Of a DNA stretch of 64,000 nt, positions 8,882 to 17,823 are shown one piece after another. Position numbers and translations under genes: made by a program. The stretch is taken from NCBI GenBank assembly GCA_905221295.1, contig CAJNCP010000002.1, positions 202,332 through 266,331 of the forward strand. The letters are read 5' to 3'. Position 1 is the stretch's first letter, and the number at the start of each line of letters is the position of its first letter. Origin of the DNA: a bacterium (GTDB taxonomy: Bacteria; Bacillota; Bacilli; Lactobacillales; Streptococcaceae). The notes under the pieces were generated by a model. That model was not told where the DNA came from. It searched no databases and worked only from the letters and a program-made list of their open reading frames with translations.

Positions 8882-8895
8882 ATAAAAATACTTTT

Positions 8896-10797
8896 CTAAT
8901 CCATCTCCCTTACATGAGTCTCAATAAAGGCAATTTCTTCAGGAGAAAGGTCATATTTTTTATAGAGCTGGCGGTCAATATCAGCCACTGATTGTGTCCA
9001 ATCAATGTCCGAATTGACCGTAAAGTCTTGGAGAGGGACTTTAGCCCACTTATCACGTGTATTATCCTGAGTAACTTTTAAAACCGCGAGCAATACTCTA
9101 GCGAATTTACTCTTTATATATTTTAAACAGTTTAATGCTTCCTCTTGACTACTAAACTGACCAATCGAAATGTATGTTTCAGTAAAAGCTGAAAGAGGTT
9201 CTATAACAAATGGTTCTCCTATCAAAATTACAGAAGTGTTATTATTCGCAATGCCAGTTCCATACGCTTTTGGTAGTATAACTCTCCAACTCTCATGACC
9301 TAAAGGTTTGTTTATATAATCACTTTGTATATATCTATACACTCGATTGTTTTGATATCTACCATATACCTTAGTATAATTTTCTTTCTTTTCATTAATT
9401 GAATCAAAGAAAATTATGTCGGTAAACTTATCAAATGCACCTGTACCAATATCATTTTTATGTCCCTTTGATTGTATACTTTCAATCTGCGGAAAATCCA
9501 AATGTGCTTTTTCTGTTAATCTATAGATACCTCTACCTGAAATAATATTATTCAAAGTTGATGAAGTGTTACTTTCTACTTTCTTTGAAATACTATTTAG
9601 CTCCGGATGGCTGGTAAAGGAGCCTATAGGCCCAGAAATTTTATCTTCATTCCTATATAGAATTACAACACCTCCAGAAATACCAACACCCGGAAATACT
9701 TTTGATGAGTCTTGCTCATAGAAAACAACCTTTAATTTTTCGTCTTCAAGCATTTTCTTATTCCATTTTTTTGGAGTAGATCCTGCATTAAATAGAAAAC
9801 GAGCAGGGGTAATAAGTAGATATTTTTTTGAAATCTCTTCAGCTGAGTCATAAAATAAATTATAAATAGCATCATCACGAGCAGATGTTCCACTATCTAT
9901 CTGATACGGCGGATTTCCTATCACGACATCAAATTTCATTTCACTTTCCTCGCTTGATAGGCTCTCAAAACCTATCATTTTATTCTTTTTCCAGTCTTTG
10001 ATTTGGGATTTAGATTCTTCTACTTCTTGAACTTCTAGCTCATCTGAAAACAAGCTTAGCTGTTGAGATTGCTCTTGTGTAGCTGAGTAAGGACTGATTT
10101 TATTCAATCCATCCATTTGAAAGATATTGTAGGAGATAATAGTCGCAATTTCTTTCTTTTGCTCTAAGGTCGGTTGATTTCCAGTCTTTGCAAGATAGTA
10201 GTCCTCAAATGTTGCTAAAAGATTTTCACGCGCCAAAAGCAGCGAATCTCCTTGATACTCATATCCATAAGAAGCTTGATAAGCTTTTTTTACAAGCTCA
10301 TAGAAGGTGACTTCATCTGAGACTTCACGACTAATGCGTTGCAATTTTCTATCAAGAAAACCAACTCGCTCAGATAATGGAATTTCCTCGCCAGTCACTG
10401 TATCATAGCGAGTAACCATATAAGGTGCTTCACCACAGGTGATTTCTAGCCAGCGCACTTGGATATAATCTTCAAGATCCAGAGCTTCAAGTTCAGCTTC
10501 CACGTAGCCATTTTGCTTTTCAACTAACCAAGTTGGCGTAAAGACTTCGGCTCTAATCTTGGTTCGGTCTTTTTGCTCATACTTAGACTTTTCTGATCGG
10601 GGTTGAATCAAGTTTGCATAGGTTCCCGTCACCCTACTTGGAGTAATGCGGTCACTTGGAGAAAATCCCTTTCCCAACAATTCATAAGAATGAGTCGCCC
10701 AAACAATATTTTTCTTGGTCGTTCGATCTTTTAAAAGAATTTTTAATAAGTCAGCAGCCTCCATAGCCAACTTTTCTTCACTAATATCTATCGTCAT
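8896..10797 (-). CDS. Eco57I-class N6-adenine DNA methylase
   Basis: A 633-residue modification enzyme predicted to methylate adenine with S-adenosylmethionine. Visible are the motif-X-like EVFTPTWLV (~84-92), a divergent motif I LEITCGEAPY (~117-126) where most relatives have a DPxCGSG pattern, and the catalytic motif IV IGNPPYQI (NPPY at 295-298). A C-terminal region (~400-600) is probably target recognition. It is the first gene of the island and should protect the host from the protein encoded at 4558-7812. ATG with upstream SD AAAGG. Alternative: a type IIG-like subunit with residual nuclease function, but no nuclease motif is seen. Confidence 0.85.
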   Translation of the reverse strand: MTIDISEEKLAMEAADLLKILLKDRTTKKNIVWATHSYELLGKGFSPSDRITPSRVTGTYANLIQPRSEKSKYEQKDRTKIRAEVFTPTWLVEKQNGYVEAELEALDLEDYIQVRWLEITCGEAPYMVTRYDTVTGEEIPLSERVGFLDRKLQRISREVSDEVTFYELVKKAYQASYGYEYQGDSLLLARENLLATFEDYYLAKTGNQPTLEQKKEIATIISYNIFQMDGLNKISPYSATQEQSQQLSLFSDELEVQEVEESKSQIKDWKKNKMIGFESLSSEESEMKFDVVIGNPPYQIDSGTSARDDAIYNLFYDSAEEISKKYLLITPARFLFNAGSTPKKWNKKMLEDEKLKVVFYEQDSSKVFPGVGISGGVVILYRNEDKISGPIGSFTSHPELNSISKKVESNTSSTLNNIISGRGIYRLTEKAHLDFPQIESIQSKGHKNDIGTGAFDKFTDIIFFDSINEKKENYTKVYGRYQNNRVYRYIQSDYINKPLGHESWRVILPKAYGTGIANNNTSVILIGEPFVIEPLSAFTETYISIGQFSSQEEALNCLKYIKSKFARVLLAVLKVTQDNTRDKWAKVPLQDFTVNSDIDWTQSVADIDRQLYKKYDLSPEEIAFIETHVREMD

Positions 10798-10826
10798 AAG
10801 GCAACCTTTCTCGTACTATAAACCTT

Positions 10827-10835
10827 ATTATATCA
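10827..10835 (-). promoter_or_regulatory. Methylase promoter (extended -10)
   Basis: Minus-strand TGATATAAT: perfect TATAAT at 10827-10832 with the TGn extension and no good -35. It lies 29 bases upstream of the methylase ATG and is independent of the perfect promoter before abi. Confidence 0.7.
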
Positions 10836-10880
10836 TATTTTAAATGGTGTTTGGAGTAGAAAATAATAGCTAAACATAAG

Positions 10881-10905
10881 AAAAGAAGGCACTCGCCTTC
10901 TTTTT
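10881..10905 (-). terminator. vicX terminator; right copy of the island-flanking direct repeat
   Basis: Identical over 25 bases to 4533-4557, with the same 10-bp stem and loop ACTC. It overlaps the vicX stop codon (10904-10906) and terminates vicRKX transcription on the minus strand. Confidence 0.9.
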
Positions 10906-11713
10906 ATATATCTGTCAATGGTGTTGCGGTATCTGGAGAAGTGTCGTAAACCTTAAAGTCAACTCCGACTCCCAGATCAGCTTGGGCTAGCTGATTGACC
11001 ATGGTCATATGAGCCAACTCCTTGATATTGTTCTCTTTGGACAAATGCCCAAGGTAGATTTTCTTGGTTCGATTTCCCATTGCACGAATCATGGCCTCAG
11101 CTCCGTCTTCGTTAGAGAGGTGACCGAGATCAGATAGGATACGCTGTTTGAGTCGCCAAGCATAAGAACCTGCTCGTAAGATTTCCACGTCGTGGTTGGA
11201 CTCGATGAGGTAGCCGTCCGCATTCTCAACAATTCCTACCATACGATCACTAACATAACCTGTGTCAGTCAACATGACAAAACTCTTATCATCCTTCATA
11301 AAGCGATAAAACTGGGGTGCTACGGCATCATGACTAACCCCAAAACTTTCAATATCGATATCGCCAAAAGTTTTGGTTTTTCCCATTTCAAAAATGTGTT
11401 TCTGCGATGAATCCACCTTACCGAGGTACTTGCTATTTTCCATAGCCTGCCAAGTTTTTTCATTGGCGTAAAGGTCCATGCCATATTTGCGAGCCAACAC
11501 ACCGACTCCATGAATATGGTCTGAATGCTCATGCGTAATCAAAATCGCATCCAAATCTTCAGGTTTACGATTGATTTCACTCAAGAGACTGGTGATTTTC
11601 TTACCCGACAAGCCTGCATCCACTAAAATTTTCTTTTTTGGGGTTTCCAGATAAAAGGAATTTCCACTGGAACCTGATGCTAAAATACTGTATTTAAAGC
11701 CTTTTTCACTCAT
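10904..11713 (-). CDS. vicX: VicX/WalJ metallo-beta-lactamase-fold protein
   Basis: A 269-residue cytosolic metallo-hydrolase, third gene of the vicRKX operon. The metal motif THEHSDHIHG (~60-69) and later histidines (GVSHDA, GHLSNED, GHLS) define the MBL fold. In Bacillus and streptococci the homologue YycJ/WalJ is linked to cell-wall homeostasis and DNA metabolism; the substrate is not settled. One base separates it from the vicK stop, so it is translated as part of that operon. Confidence 0.93.
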   Translation of the reverse strand: MSEKGFKYSILASGSSGNSFYLETPKKKILVDAGLSGKKITSLLSEINRKPEDLDAILITHEHSDHIHGVGVLARKYGMDLYANEKTWQAMENSKYLGKVDSSQKHIFEMGKTKTFGDIDIESFGVSHDAVAPQFYRFMKDDKSFVMLTDTGYVSDRMVGIVENADGYLIESNHDVEILRAGSYAWRLKQRILSDLGHLSNEDGAEAMIRAMGNRTKKIYLGHLSKENNIKELAHMTMVNQLAQADLGVGVDFKVYDTSPDTATPLTDI

Positions 11714-11714
11714 T

Positions 11715-13064
11715 CTAGTCTTCTATTTCGTCCTCCCATATTTCTTCTTTTACGGCATCCTTATCATAAGGGAGCACGATGGTAAAGGTTGACCCCTTAC
11801 CGTATTCACTTTTGGCCCAAATAAAGCCATTATGTTGTTTGATAATTTCCTTGGCAATAGCCAGACCTAGACCAGTTCCACCTTGGGCACGACTTCTTGC
11901 ACGATCCACACGGTAAAAGCGGTCGAAAATCTTCGGCAAATCTTGTTTTGGAATACCTAGACCTTGGTCTTTGATGGATAAAATCATCTGATCATCAGTC
12001 GTTTTCATGCTGACAGTAATTTTCCCACCATCTGGTGAGTACTTGATAGCATTGTTGAGAATATTATCAATCACCTGAGTCATCTTATCGGTATCAATCT
12101 CGATCCAAACAGAATTGATAGGATAATCTCTAACAAGTTCATATTTTTTCTCGTCATCTTGACTTCTCATCTTATCAAAGCGGTTGAGAATAAAGGTGAT
12201 GAAGGCTGTAAAATTAATCAATTCTACATCTAGCTGACTTGTCGCATTATCAATACGAGAGAGATGCAAGAGATCTGTCACCATCCGCATCATACGGTTG
12301 GTTTCATCGAGTGAAACCTTGATAAAATCAGGAGCGACAGGATCATACAGGGCTCCCTCGTCCAAGGCTTCGAGATAAGATTTAACACTAGTCAAAGGTG
12401 TCCGCAACTCATGGCTGACGTTAGAAACAAAGAGTCTCCGCTCACGCTCTTCCTTCTCCTGCTCGGTCGTATCGTGTAAAACGGCAACCAAACCAGAGAT
12501 GAATCCAGACTCACGACGAATGAGTGCAAAACGCACACGAAGACTAAGATATTCTCCGTTAGCATTTTGGGAATCAATCATCAATTCAGGAATCTGTGTA
12601 ATCAGGTCACGCAGTTCATACTCATCCTCTATCTTAAGCAATTCTAAAATGCTTTTGTTAAGGACATCTTCTTTCTGCACACCTAATTGTTTCTTTGCCA
12701 TGTCATTAATCATGGTAATCTGGCCACGGCGATTGGTGGCAAGCACTCCATCTGTCATGTAAGAAAGAATACTATGCAGTCTTTTACTCTCTTGTTCCAG
12801 ATTTTCTTGAGTCAAACGAATAACTTCAGACAAATCATTGAGGTTATTGGTAATATTGGTAATTTCTGTACTGCCCTGTAAGTCCAAAACTTGAGAATAA
12901 TCACCTGCAATCAAGTCCTTAACCTTTTGATTAATCTGCTTTAGCCGAATATTATCACGACGATTTTCTAGCAATAGCAAGGTGACCACCAAGATAAAGC
13001 CGACTAAAATCAAGATAAAGATAAAATCTCTGTTCAGAACGCTTTGTTTAATTGCTTCAATCAT
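11715..13064 (-). CDS. vicK: VicK (WalK) sensor histidine kinase
   Basis: Membrane histidine kinase of 449 residues controlling cell-wall and surface genes with VicR. One transmembrane helix (~12-35) and almost no extracellular domain mark the streptococcal type. HAMP follows (~36-88), then PAS (~95-205), the H-box [13 protein letters not shown], the N-box [12 protein letters not shown], the G1 box DQGLGIP and GGTGLGLAI near the C-terminus. The start codon overlaps the vicR stop by eight bases, indicating translational coupling. Confidence 0.96.
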   Translation of the reverse strand: MIEAIKQSVLNRDFIFILILVGFILVVTLLLLENRRDNIRLKQINQKVKDLIAGDYSQVLDLQGSTEITNITNNLNDLSEVIRLTQENLEQESKRLHSILSYMTDGVLATNRRGQITMINDMAKKQLGVQKEDVLNKSILELLKIEDEYELRDLITQIPELMIDSQNANGEYLSLRVRFALIRRESGFISGLVAVLHDTTEQEKEERERRLFVSNVSHELRTPLTSVKSYLEALDEGALYDPVAPDFIKVSLDETNRMMRMVTDLLHLSRIDNATSQLDVELINFTAFITFILNRFDKMRSQDDEKKYELVRDYPINSVWIEIDTDKMTQVIDNILNNAIKYSPDGGKITVSMKTTDDQMILSIKDQGLGIPKQDLPKIFDRFYRVDRARSRAQGGTGLGLAIAKEIIKQHNGFIWAKSEYGKGSTFTIVLPYDKDAVKEEIWEDEIED

Positions 13065-13764
13065 TATTTCTCATATAGTAACCCACACCACGACGTGTGA
13101 GGATGTATTCTGGACGGCTTGGAGTGTCTTCGATTTTTTCACGCAAACGTCGGATGGTCACGTCCACTGTACGAACATCACCAAAATAATCATAGCCCCA
13201 AACAGTCTCAAGCAAGTGTTCACGCGTAATCACTTGACCAATATGAGAGGCCAAGTGGTACAAGAGCTCAAACTCACGATGAGTCAACTCTAATTCCTCA
13301 CCATATTTTTTGGCTACGTAAGCGTCCGGCAGAATTTCCAAATCGCCAATCTGTAGGGCTTGGGATTTCTTTTCATCAGACTCTTGACTATCAGCTGAAG
13401 CGAGGTCTGTACGGCGGAGTAAAGCCTTTACACGCGCTTGCAACTCACGATTTGAGAAGGGTTTGGTCACATAATCATCTGCCCCAAGTTCTAAACCGAT
13501 AACCTTGTCAAACTCACTATCCTTGGCTGAGAGCATAATAATAGGCACACTACTCGTCTTACGAATGGCTTTGGCTACTTCTAAACCATCAATTTCAGGT
13601 AGCATCAAGTCTAGGATAATAATGTCGGGTTTCTCAGCTTCAAATAGCTCGATCGCCTCACGACCGTTGAAGGCCGTTACAACCTCATAGCCTTCTTTGG
13701 TCATATTGAACTTAATAATATCTGAGATTGGTTTCTCATCATCTACAACTAATATTTTTTTCAT
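13057..13764 (-). CDS. vicR: VicR (WalR) response regulator
   Basis: OmpR/PhoB-type response regulator of 235 residues, essential in most streptococci. The receiver domain has the acidic pair VVDDE at 6-10, phospho-acceptor D52 in IILDLMLPE and K101-like TKPF; the C-terminal winged helix ends with [10 protein letters not shown]. It regulates peptidoglycan hydrolase and fatty-acid genes in relatives. It is first in vicRKX and has an extended -10 promoter ~22 bases before the ATG, where an SD AAAGGTG is also seen. Confidence 0.96.
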   Translation of the reverse strand: MKKILVVDDEKPISDIIKFNMTKEGYEVVTAFNGREAIELFEAEKPDIIILDLMLPEIDGLEVAKAIRKTSSVPIIMLSAKDSEFDKVIGLELGADDYVTKPFSNRELQARVKALLRRTDLASADSQESDEKKSQALQIGDLEILPDAYVAKKYGEELELTHREFELLYHLASHIGQVITREHLLETVWGYDYFGDVRTVDVTIRRLREKIEDTPSRPEYILTRRGVGYYMRNND

Positions 13765-13785
13765 ATGTTCACCTTTTCTTTATCT

Positions 13786-13794
13786 ATTATAACA
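13786..13794 (-). promoter_or_regulatory. vicR promoter (extended -10)
   Basis: Minus-strand TGTTATAAT with TATAAT at 13786-13791. It sits in the short mutY-vicR gap, so vicRKX can be transcribed independently of mutY. Confidence 0.7.
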
Positions 13795-13820
13795 AAAAAA
13801 TGTAAAGAAGGCACAAATGG

Positions 13821-14999
13821 CTAATTCCAGCCCTCATCTTCAAGAACTGTTTTATAAGCCTGCCAAATCTTTTGTTGAGGTTTAGCAAATGGATAATCAG
13901 AAAATTCCTGAGAAGAAACCCAGCGAATTTCTCTGTCAGAGAACTGTTTTGATTCTGTCACCTGACCAGCTAGGATTTGAATATGCCATTTCCGATGACT
14001 AAAAACATGCTTGACCTGGTCAAATACTTGCTGGGACCAATTCACTTCTAAATCATAATCTTGCTCAAAGTTTTCTTGAGGACTTGGTCCAAATGCTCTG
14101 CTTTCCTCTTTGACTTGAGAAAAGAGATCTAGCTGATCGTCATCACTTGAGAAATCATCAACTTCAATCAATGGGAAGTGCCAAAAACCGGCTAGTAGTT
14201 TCTCGCTTTCATTTTTCTCAAGTAGATATTGACCATGGTCGTTGCGCACAACCAAAGCCTTGAGATAGATTGGAAGAGGCTTTTTCTTAGGTTCTTTAAT
14301 CGGATATCGATCCATGGTTCCCTTCTGATACGCTGCGCTAAAGTCTTTAACAGGACTTTCTTCAGGTCGAGGATTAACTGGAGACTCTATATCAGAGCCC
14401 AAGTCCATCAAAGCTTGATTAAAATCTCCCGGCCTTTCTGGATCAATCAAGATTTCCATCATGGCCTGAAAAATTTTGCGATTACTTGGAATGCCAATAT
14501 CGTGGTTGACTTCGAACAGACGCGCCAAAACACGCATGACATTGCCATCAACTGCTGGCTCGGGTAGATTAAAAGCGATACTGGAAATGGCTCCCGCAGT
14601 ATAGGGGCCAATCCCTTTCAAGCTAGAAATTCCTTCGTAAGTGTTTGGAAATTTCCCTTCAAAGTCTGTCATAATCTGCTGAGCCGCCGACTGCATATTG
14701 CGTACGCGGGAATAATAGCCCAACCCCTCCCAAGCTTTCAGTAAACGCTCCTCAGTCGCATTTGCCAAACTTTCTACTGTTGGAAACCAGTCCAAGAATC
14801 GTTCGTAGTATGGAATAACTGTATCCACTCTAGTCTGCTGGAGCATGATTTCAGATACCCAGATGTGATAAGGATTTTTACTTCTCCGCCAAGGCAAATC
14901 TCGCTTGTTTTCATCATACCAGTTGAGGAGTTTTTCACGAAAAGAAATAATCTTCTCCTCCGGCCACATGACGATACCGTATTCTTTCAAATCTAACAT
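13821..14999 (-). CDS. mutY: Adenine DNA glycosylase MutY, cluster-less form
   Basis: Removes adenine mispaired with 8-oxoguanine. Seen in 392 residues: MLQQTRVD with the catalytic glutamate region, the HhH motif LKGIGPYTAG (~128-137), catalytic DGNVMR, and a C-terminal NUDIX-like 8-oxoG-recognition domain (~230-380). The four cysteines that normally bind a 4Fe-4S cluster after the HhH domain are absent: the equivalent segment reads IESPVNPRPEESPVKDFS. No frameshift or damage is visible. The first ATG (14999) lies six bases after a good -10, implying a leaderless mRNA; the internal ATG at residue 11 is the alternative. Confidence 0.94.
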   Translation of the reverse strand: MLDLKEYGIVMWPEEKIISFREKLLNWYDENKRDLPWRRSKNPYHIWVSEIMLQQTRVDTVIPYYERFLDWFPTVESLANATEERLLKAWEGLGYYSRVRNMQSAAQQIMTDFEGKFPNTYEGISSLKGIGPYTAGAISSIAFNLPEPAVDGNVMRVLARLFEVNHDIGIPSNRKIFQAMMEILIDPERPGDFNQALMDLGSDIESPVNPRPEESPVKDFSAAYQKGTMDRYPIKEPKKKPLPIYLKALVVRNDHGQYLLEKNESEKLLAGFWHFPLIEVDDFSSDDDQLDLFSQVKEESRAFGPSPQENFEQDYDLEVNWSQQVFDQVKHVFSHRKWHIQILAGQVTESKQFSDREIRWVSSQEFSDYPFAKPQQKIWQAYKTVLEDEGWN

Positions 15000-15005
15000 A
15001 TATCT

Positions 15006-15034
15006 AGTATAACATAGAAGCTTCTAACTGTCCT
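15006..15034 (-). promoter_or_regulatory. mutY promoter placed for a leaderless transcript
   Basis: Minus-strand AGGACA (15029-15034), 17 bp, and extended -10 TGTTATACT (TATACT at 15006-15011). Six bases separate the -10 from the ATG at 14997-14999, so the A of ATG is the expected start of transcription. No SD is visible. Confidence 0.65.
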
Positions 15035-15045
15035 TTTCTCAGTAC

Positions 15046-15073
15046 TAAAAAGCCTCTTCCCATGGGAAAGAGG
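15046..15073 (-). terminator. pta operon terminator
   Basis: Minus-strand stem CCTCTT/AAGAGG extended by an inner CCC/GGG pairing around ATG, then a T5 tract, nine bases after the pta stop. Confidence 0.85.
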
Positions 15074-15081
15074 ACTAAATC

Positions 15082-16056
15082 TTATTGATGAACTGCTTGA
15101 GCTGCTGTGATAAGGGTCAGCTTGTAAACATCATCTGCATTACATCCACGAGAAAGGTCGTTAACTGGTTTGTTCAATCCTTGCAAAACAGGTCCGACAG
15201 CCGCAAAACCACCGAGACGTTCAGCCATCTTGTACCCAATATTTCCTGCTTCGATACCTGGGAAGATAAAGACATTTGCTTGACCAGCTACCGTACTACC
15301 TGGAGCTTTTAGAGCTGCAGTTTCAGGAACAAAGGCGGCATCAAATTGCAATTCACCATCAATCTCAAGGTCAGGACGCAAGTCGTGAGCAATTTTAGTA
15401 GCCTCCACTACCTTATCAACACTTTCACCAAAACCTGAACCTTTAGTAGAATAGCTTAGCATAGCAATTTTAGGTTCAATACCAAACATCTTAGCTGTGA
15501 TTGCTGAGTTGATAGCAATTTCAGCCAAGGCTTCTGCATCTGGATTGATATTAATGGCACAGTCTCCAAATAGGTAACGTTCCGTGCCACGTACCATGAG
15601 GAAGGCACCTGAAGTGCGAGTAACATTTGGACGAGTTTTAATGATTTGAAGGGCCGGGCGAACTGTTGAGGCAGTTGAGTGAATAGCTCCTGATACCATA
15701 CCGTCAACCAAGCCCAAGTATACCAACATCACACCAAAGTAGTTGACATCTTCAACCAAAACTTTGCGCGCTTCTTCTTCAGTCGTTTTGCCTTTACGAC
15801 GTTCAACCAAGGTAGTGACCATTTCTTCAAATTGAGGATACTGTTGAGGGTCAATCACTTCATAACCATCCATAATCCCTTCGATTTCGAGATAAATTTT
15901 GATTTTTTCTGGGTTCCCGAGCAAAACAGGAATTACTTCTGTTTCTTTTACCAAGCGTTTTGTTGCTTGAAGAATACGAGGCTCCTCCCCTTCAGGGAGA
16001 ACGATACGAGCATTTTTGCCAACCAGGTTGGCTTTGAGACTTTCAAAAACTTCCAT
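15082..16056 (-). CDS. pta: Phosphate acetyltransferase
   Basis: Converts acetyl-CoA and phosphate to acetyl phosphate and CoA; with acetate kinase it makes ATP during mixed-acid fermentation and sets the acetyl-phosphate pool. Its 324 residues match the short Pta type. Motifs visible: RIVLPEGEEPRILQA at the N-terminus, GMVSGAIHSTAST (~120-132), and the C-terminal FIFPGIEAGNIGYK and GLNKPVNDLSRGC. It is the last gene of relQ-nadK-rluA type-pta, 44 bases after the pseudouridine synthase gene, with its own SD AAAGGAG. Confidence 0.96.
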   Translation of the reverse strand: MEVFESLKANLVGKNARIVLPEGEEPRILQATKRLVKETEVIPVLLGNPEKIKIYLEIEGIMDGYEVIDPQQYPQFEEMVTTLVERRKGKTTEEEARKVLVEDVNYFGVMLVYLGLVDGMVSGAIHSTASTVRPALQIIKTRPNVTRTSGAFLMVRGTERYLFGDCAININPDAEALAEIAINSAITAKMFGIEPKIAMLSYSTKGSGFGESVDKVVEATKIAHDLRPDLEIDGELQFDAAFVPETAALKAPGSTVAGQANVFIFPGIEAGNIGYKMAERLGGFAAVGPVLQGLNKPVNDLSRGCNADDVYKLTLITAAQAVHQ

Positions 16057-16099
16057 GAGTTTTCTCCTTTAAGAAAATAAATTATACTCCAAATTGTTT

Positions 16100-16996
16100 T
16101 TAAAGAGTATTAGTTGATAACTGAGTAATAAGATTGTTAAAATCATCTGGCAAGGGGCTTTCGAGCTCTAGCTTACGCTCCAAGAAGGGATGATAAAATG
16201 ATAAGAAATGGCAATGCAAGGCCTGTCGTTGAATCCCATCGTCTAGGCTGCCTCCATAGAGATCGTCTCCCAACAAGGGAAAACCGATATGAGAAAAATG
16301 CACTCTGATCTGATGGGTTCGCCCAGTATGCAATCGAATATCGATTAGGTGAATATCTCCATAAGACGCTACAACTTTGTAAGATGTATGGGCGTATTTT
16401 CCACCCTTGGCAACCCTTCTCGTGATAATGGAGTCCACATCACGCGCAATCGGGGCAATAATCTCCCCTTCTGGCTCCAAATCCCCATTGCCCTTAACCA
16501 AAGCATAGTAACGTTTTTCGATAGACTTTCGTTGCAGTTGCTTGTCTAATCGTGCATGAGCATAACCGTGCTTAGCAAAGAGCATCAAACCAGATGTATC
16601 CCGATCCAGTCTAGTCACGATATGAACCTGCTGGTTTTCATATTCCTGCTTAACATAGTATCCTTTGATAAAATTCGCAATGGTATTGGAATGATTGACA
16701 CTGGGGATGGAAGCTACTCCATAAGGCTTATTCAAAACCAAAAAGTGGTCATCCTCATACAGGATATCTAAAGGTCGCTCGATAGCCTCCAAGGTTTCAA
16801 AGCCTTCCTCTGCTGGAATATCAATGGCAACGCGGTCTCCAATATCTAAGAGATAAGTCGCATTTTGAGGTTGGCCATTGACCAGAATAGCCCCGCCTCG
16901 AAACTTAATCTTAGCCAAAAGTCCCTTAGAAACCTCATGTTTCTTGAGGAAGGTCTTGACTTTGACATGCTCATCTGTGGTGAATTCGAACCTCAT
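16100..16996 (-). CDS. RluA-family pseudouridine synthase
   Basis: A 298-residue enzyme isomerising uridine in structured RNA, most likely 23S rRNA. The catalytic motif TRLDRDTSG is present with D131 as predicted nucleophile, and the segment GRTHQIRVH is near the C-terminus. An S4-like N-terminus (~12-60) is weakly apparent. Its start overlaps the nadK stop by four bases. The gene is called rluE or rluD-like in related streptococcal operons; the target uridine cannot be read from sequence. Confidence 0.93.
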   Translation of the reverse strand: MRFEFTTDEHVKVKTFLKKHEVSKGLLAKIKFRGGAILVNGQPQNATYLLDIGDRVAIDIPAEEGFETLEAIERPLDILYEDDHFLVLNKPYGVASIPSVNHSNTIANFIKGYYVKQEYENQQVHIVTRLDRDTSGLMLFAKHGYAHARLDKQLQRKSIEKRYYALVKGNGDLEPEGEIIAPIARDVDSIITRRVAKGGKYAHTSYKVVASYGDIHLIDIRLHTGRTHQIRVHFSHIGFPLLGDDLYGGSLDDGIQRQALHCHFLSFYHPFLERKLELESPLPDDFNNLITQLSTNTL

Positions 16997-17823
16997 TCAT
17001 CCACCTCGCCGATGAAGGCATCTTTGACACGATTCCAGAAACTAGTGTGGCTTGGTGTCGCTACGAAGTGAATCTTATGATGGTCGATTTGATACTCAAT
17101 CCGTTCGATATTACGGAATGAATAGACGCTGTTATCGACTGATATCGTGTGGTAATCATTGCGTGTCGGCAAGAGTTCAATCTTATCCTTTTTGGGAATA
17201 ATGATTGATGATCCCAAAGTGCGATAGACTCGGTTATTGAGGCTTGCTATTTCCGTCAACTGCAAGGCTTCAATGGTAGGATGCAAGACAGCTCCCCCCA
17301 AGGACTTGTTATAGGCAGTACTTCCCGTCGGCGTTGAAACAGTCACTCCATCTCCACGAAATCTCTCAAACGGAACATGGTTAATGATGATATCCGCAAC
17401 CATGGTCCGGTCTGATCGACGGATACTCGCTTCATTTAAGGCTCGGAAGATTTTCACTTCTCCATTCTCAAGCGTTACCTTGACATTCAAAACAGGATAG
17501 GAAACTTTGGCTCCAGAATCCAGTTGGAGATTGGCAACCAACTGGTCCAACTCAAAGTCACGATAGTCCGTGTAAAAGCCTAAATGTCCAGTATGGACGC
17601 CAACAAATCGAACCTTGTCTAACTGATTCTCATACTTATGAAAGGCAGACAAAAGCATCCCATCCCCGCCAATCGAAATGACGATGTCGGGATTTGTATC
17701 ATTAATTATAAAATGCTGTTTTTTGAGTTTTTCTCTCAGTTTATGTAAAACCTTCTGACTCTGTGGCTTTCTATTAGCTATGAGATCAACTCGCTTACCT
17801 GTATTCTTCATCTGTATCGTCAC
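16993..17823 (-). CDS. nadK: NAD kinase
   Basis: Phosphorylates NAD to NADP. The diagnostic GGDG is at residues 52-55, followed by [10 protein letters not shown] and the NAD-binding [16 protein letters not shown]. The GTG start (17821-17823) has SD AGGAAA five bases upstream and gives 276 residues; an ATG four codons in is the usual annotated start of relatives and is possible. It overlaps the end of relQ by 29 bases, tying NADP supply to the alarmone synthase at the translational level. Confidence 0.95.
   Translation of the reverse strand: MTIQMKNTGKRVDLIANRKPQSQKVLHKLREKLKKQHFIINDTNPDIVISIGGDGMLLSAFHKYENQLDKVRFVGVHTGHLGFYTDYRDFELDQLVANLQLDSGAKVSYPVLNVKVTLENGEVKIFRALNEASIRRSDRTMVADIIINHVPFERFRGDGVTVSTPTGSTAYNKSLGGAVLHPTIEALQLTEIASLNNRVYRTLGSSIIIPKKDKIELLPTRNDYHTISVDNSVYSFRNIERIEYQIDHHKIHFVATPSHTSFWNRVKDAFIGEVDE

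Larger units (their letters stand above)
4558..10880 (-). other. Restriction/Abi defence island between duplicated terminators
   Basis: The interval holds only the methylase, the Abi_2 gene with its upstream RNA, and the GIY-YIG/helicase gene, all on the minus strand. Outside it lie backbone genes: bta to the left and vicX to the right. Both repeat copies overlap the stop codon region of the neighbouring genes. Without the island, bta and vicX would converge on a single shared terminator, so I infer an insertion that duplicated that terminator. No integrase or transposase is visible. Confidence 0.75.

Noticed and set aside
13801..13815. Third copy of the island-flanking repeat (AAAGAAGGCAC) before vicR
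   Set aside because: Only 11 bases match, no hairpin arm follows, and no island boundary lies there.
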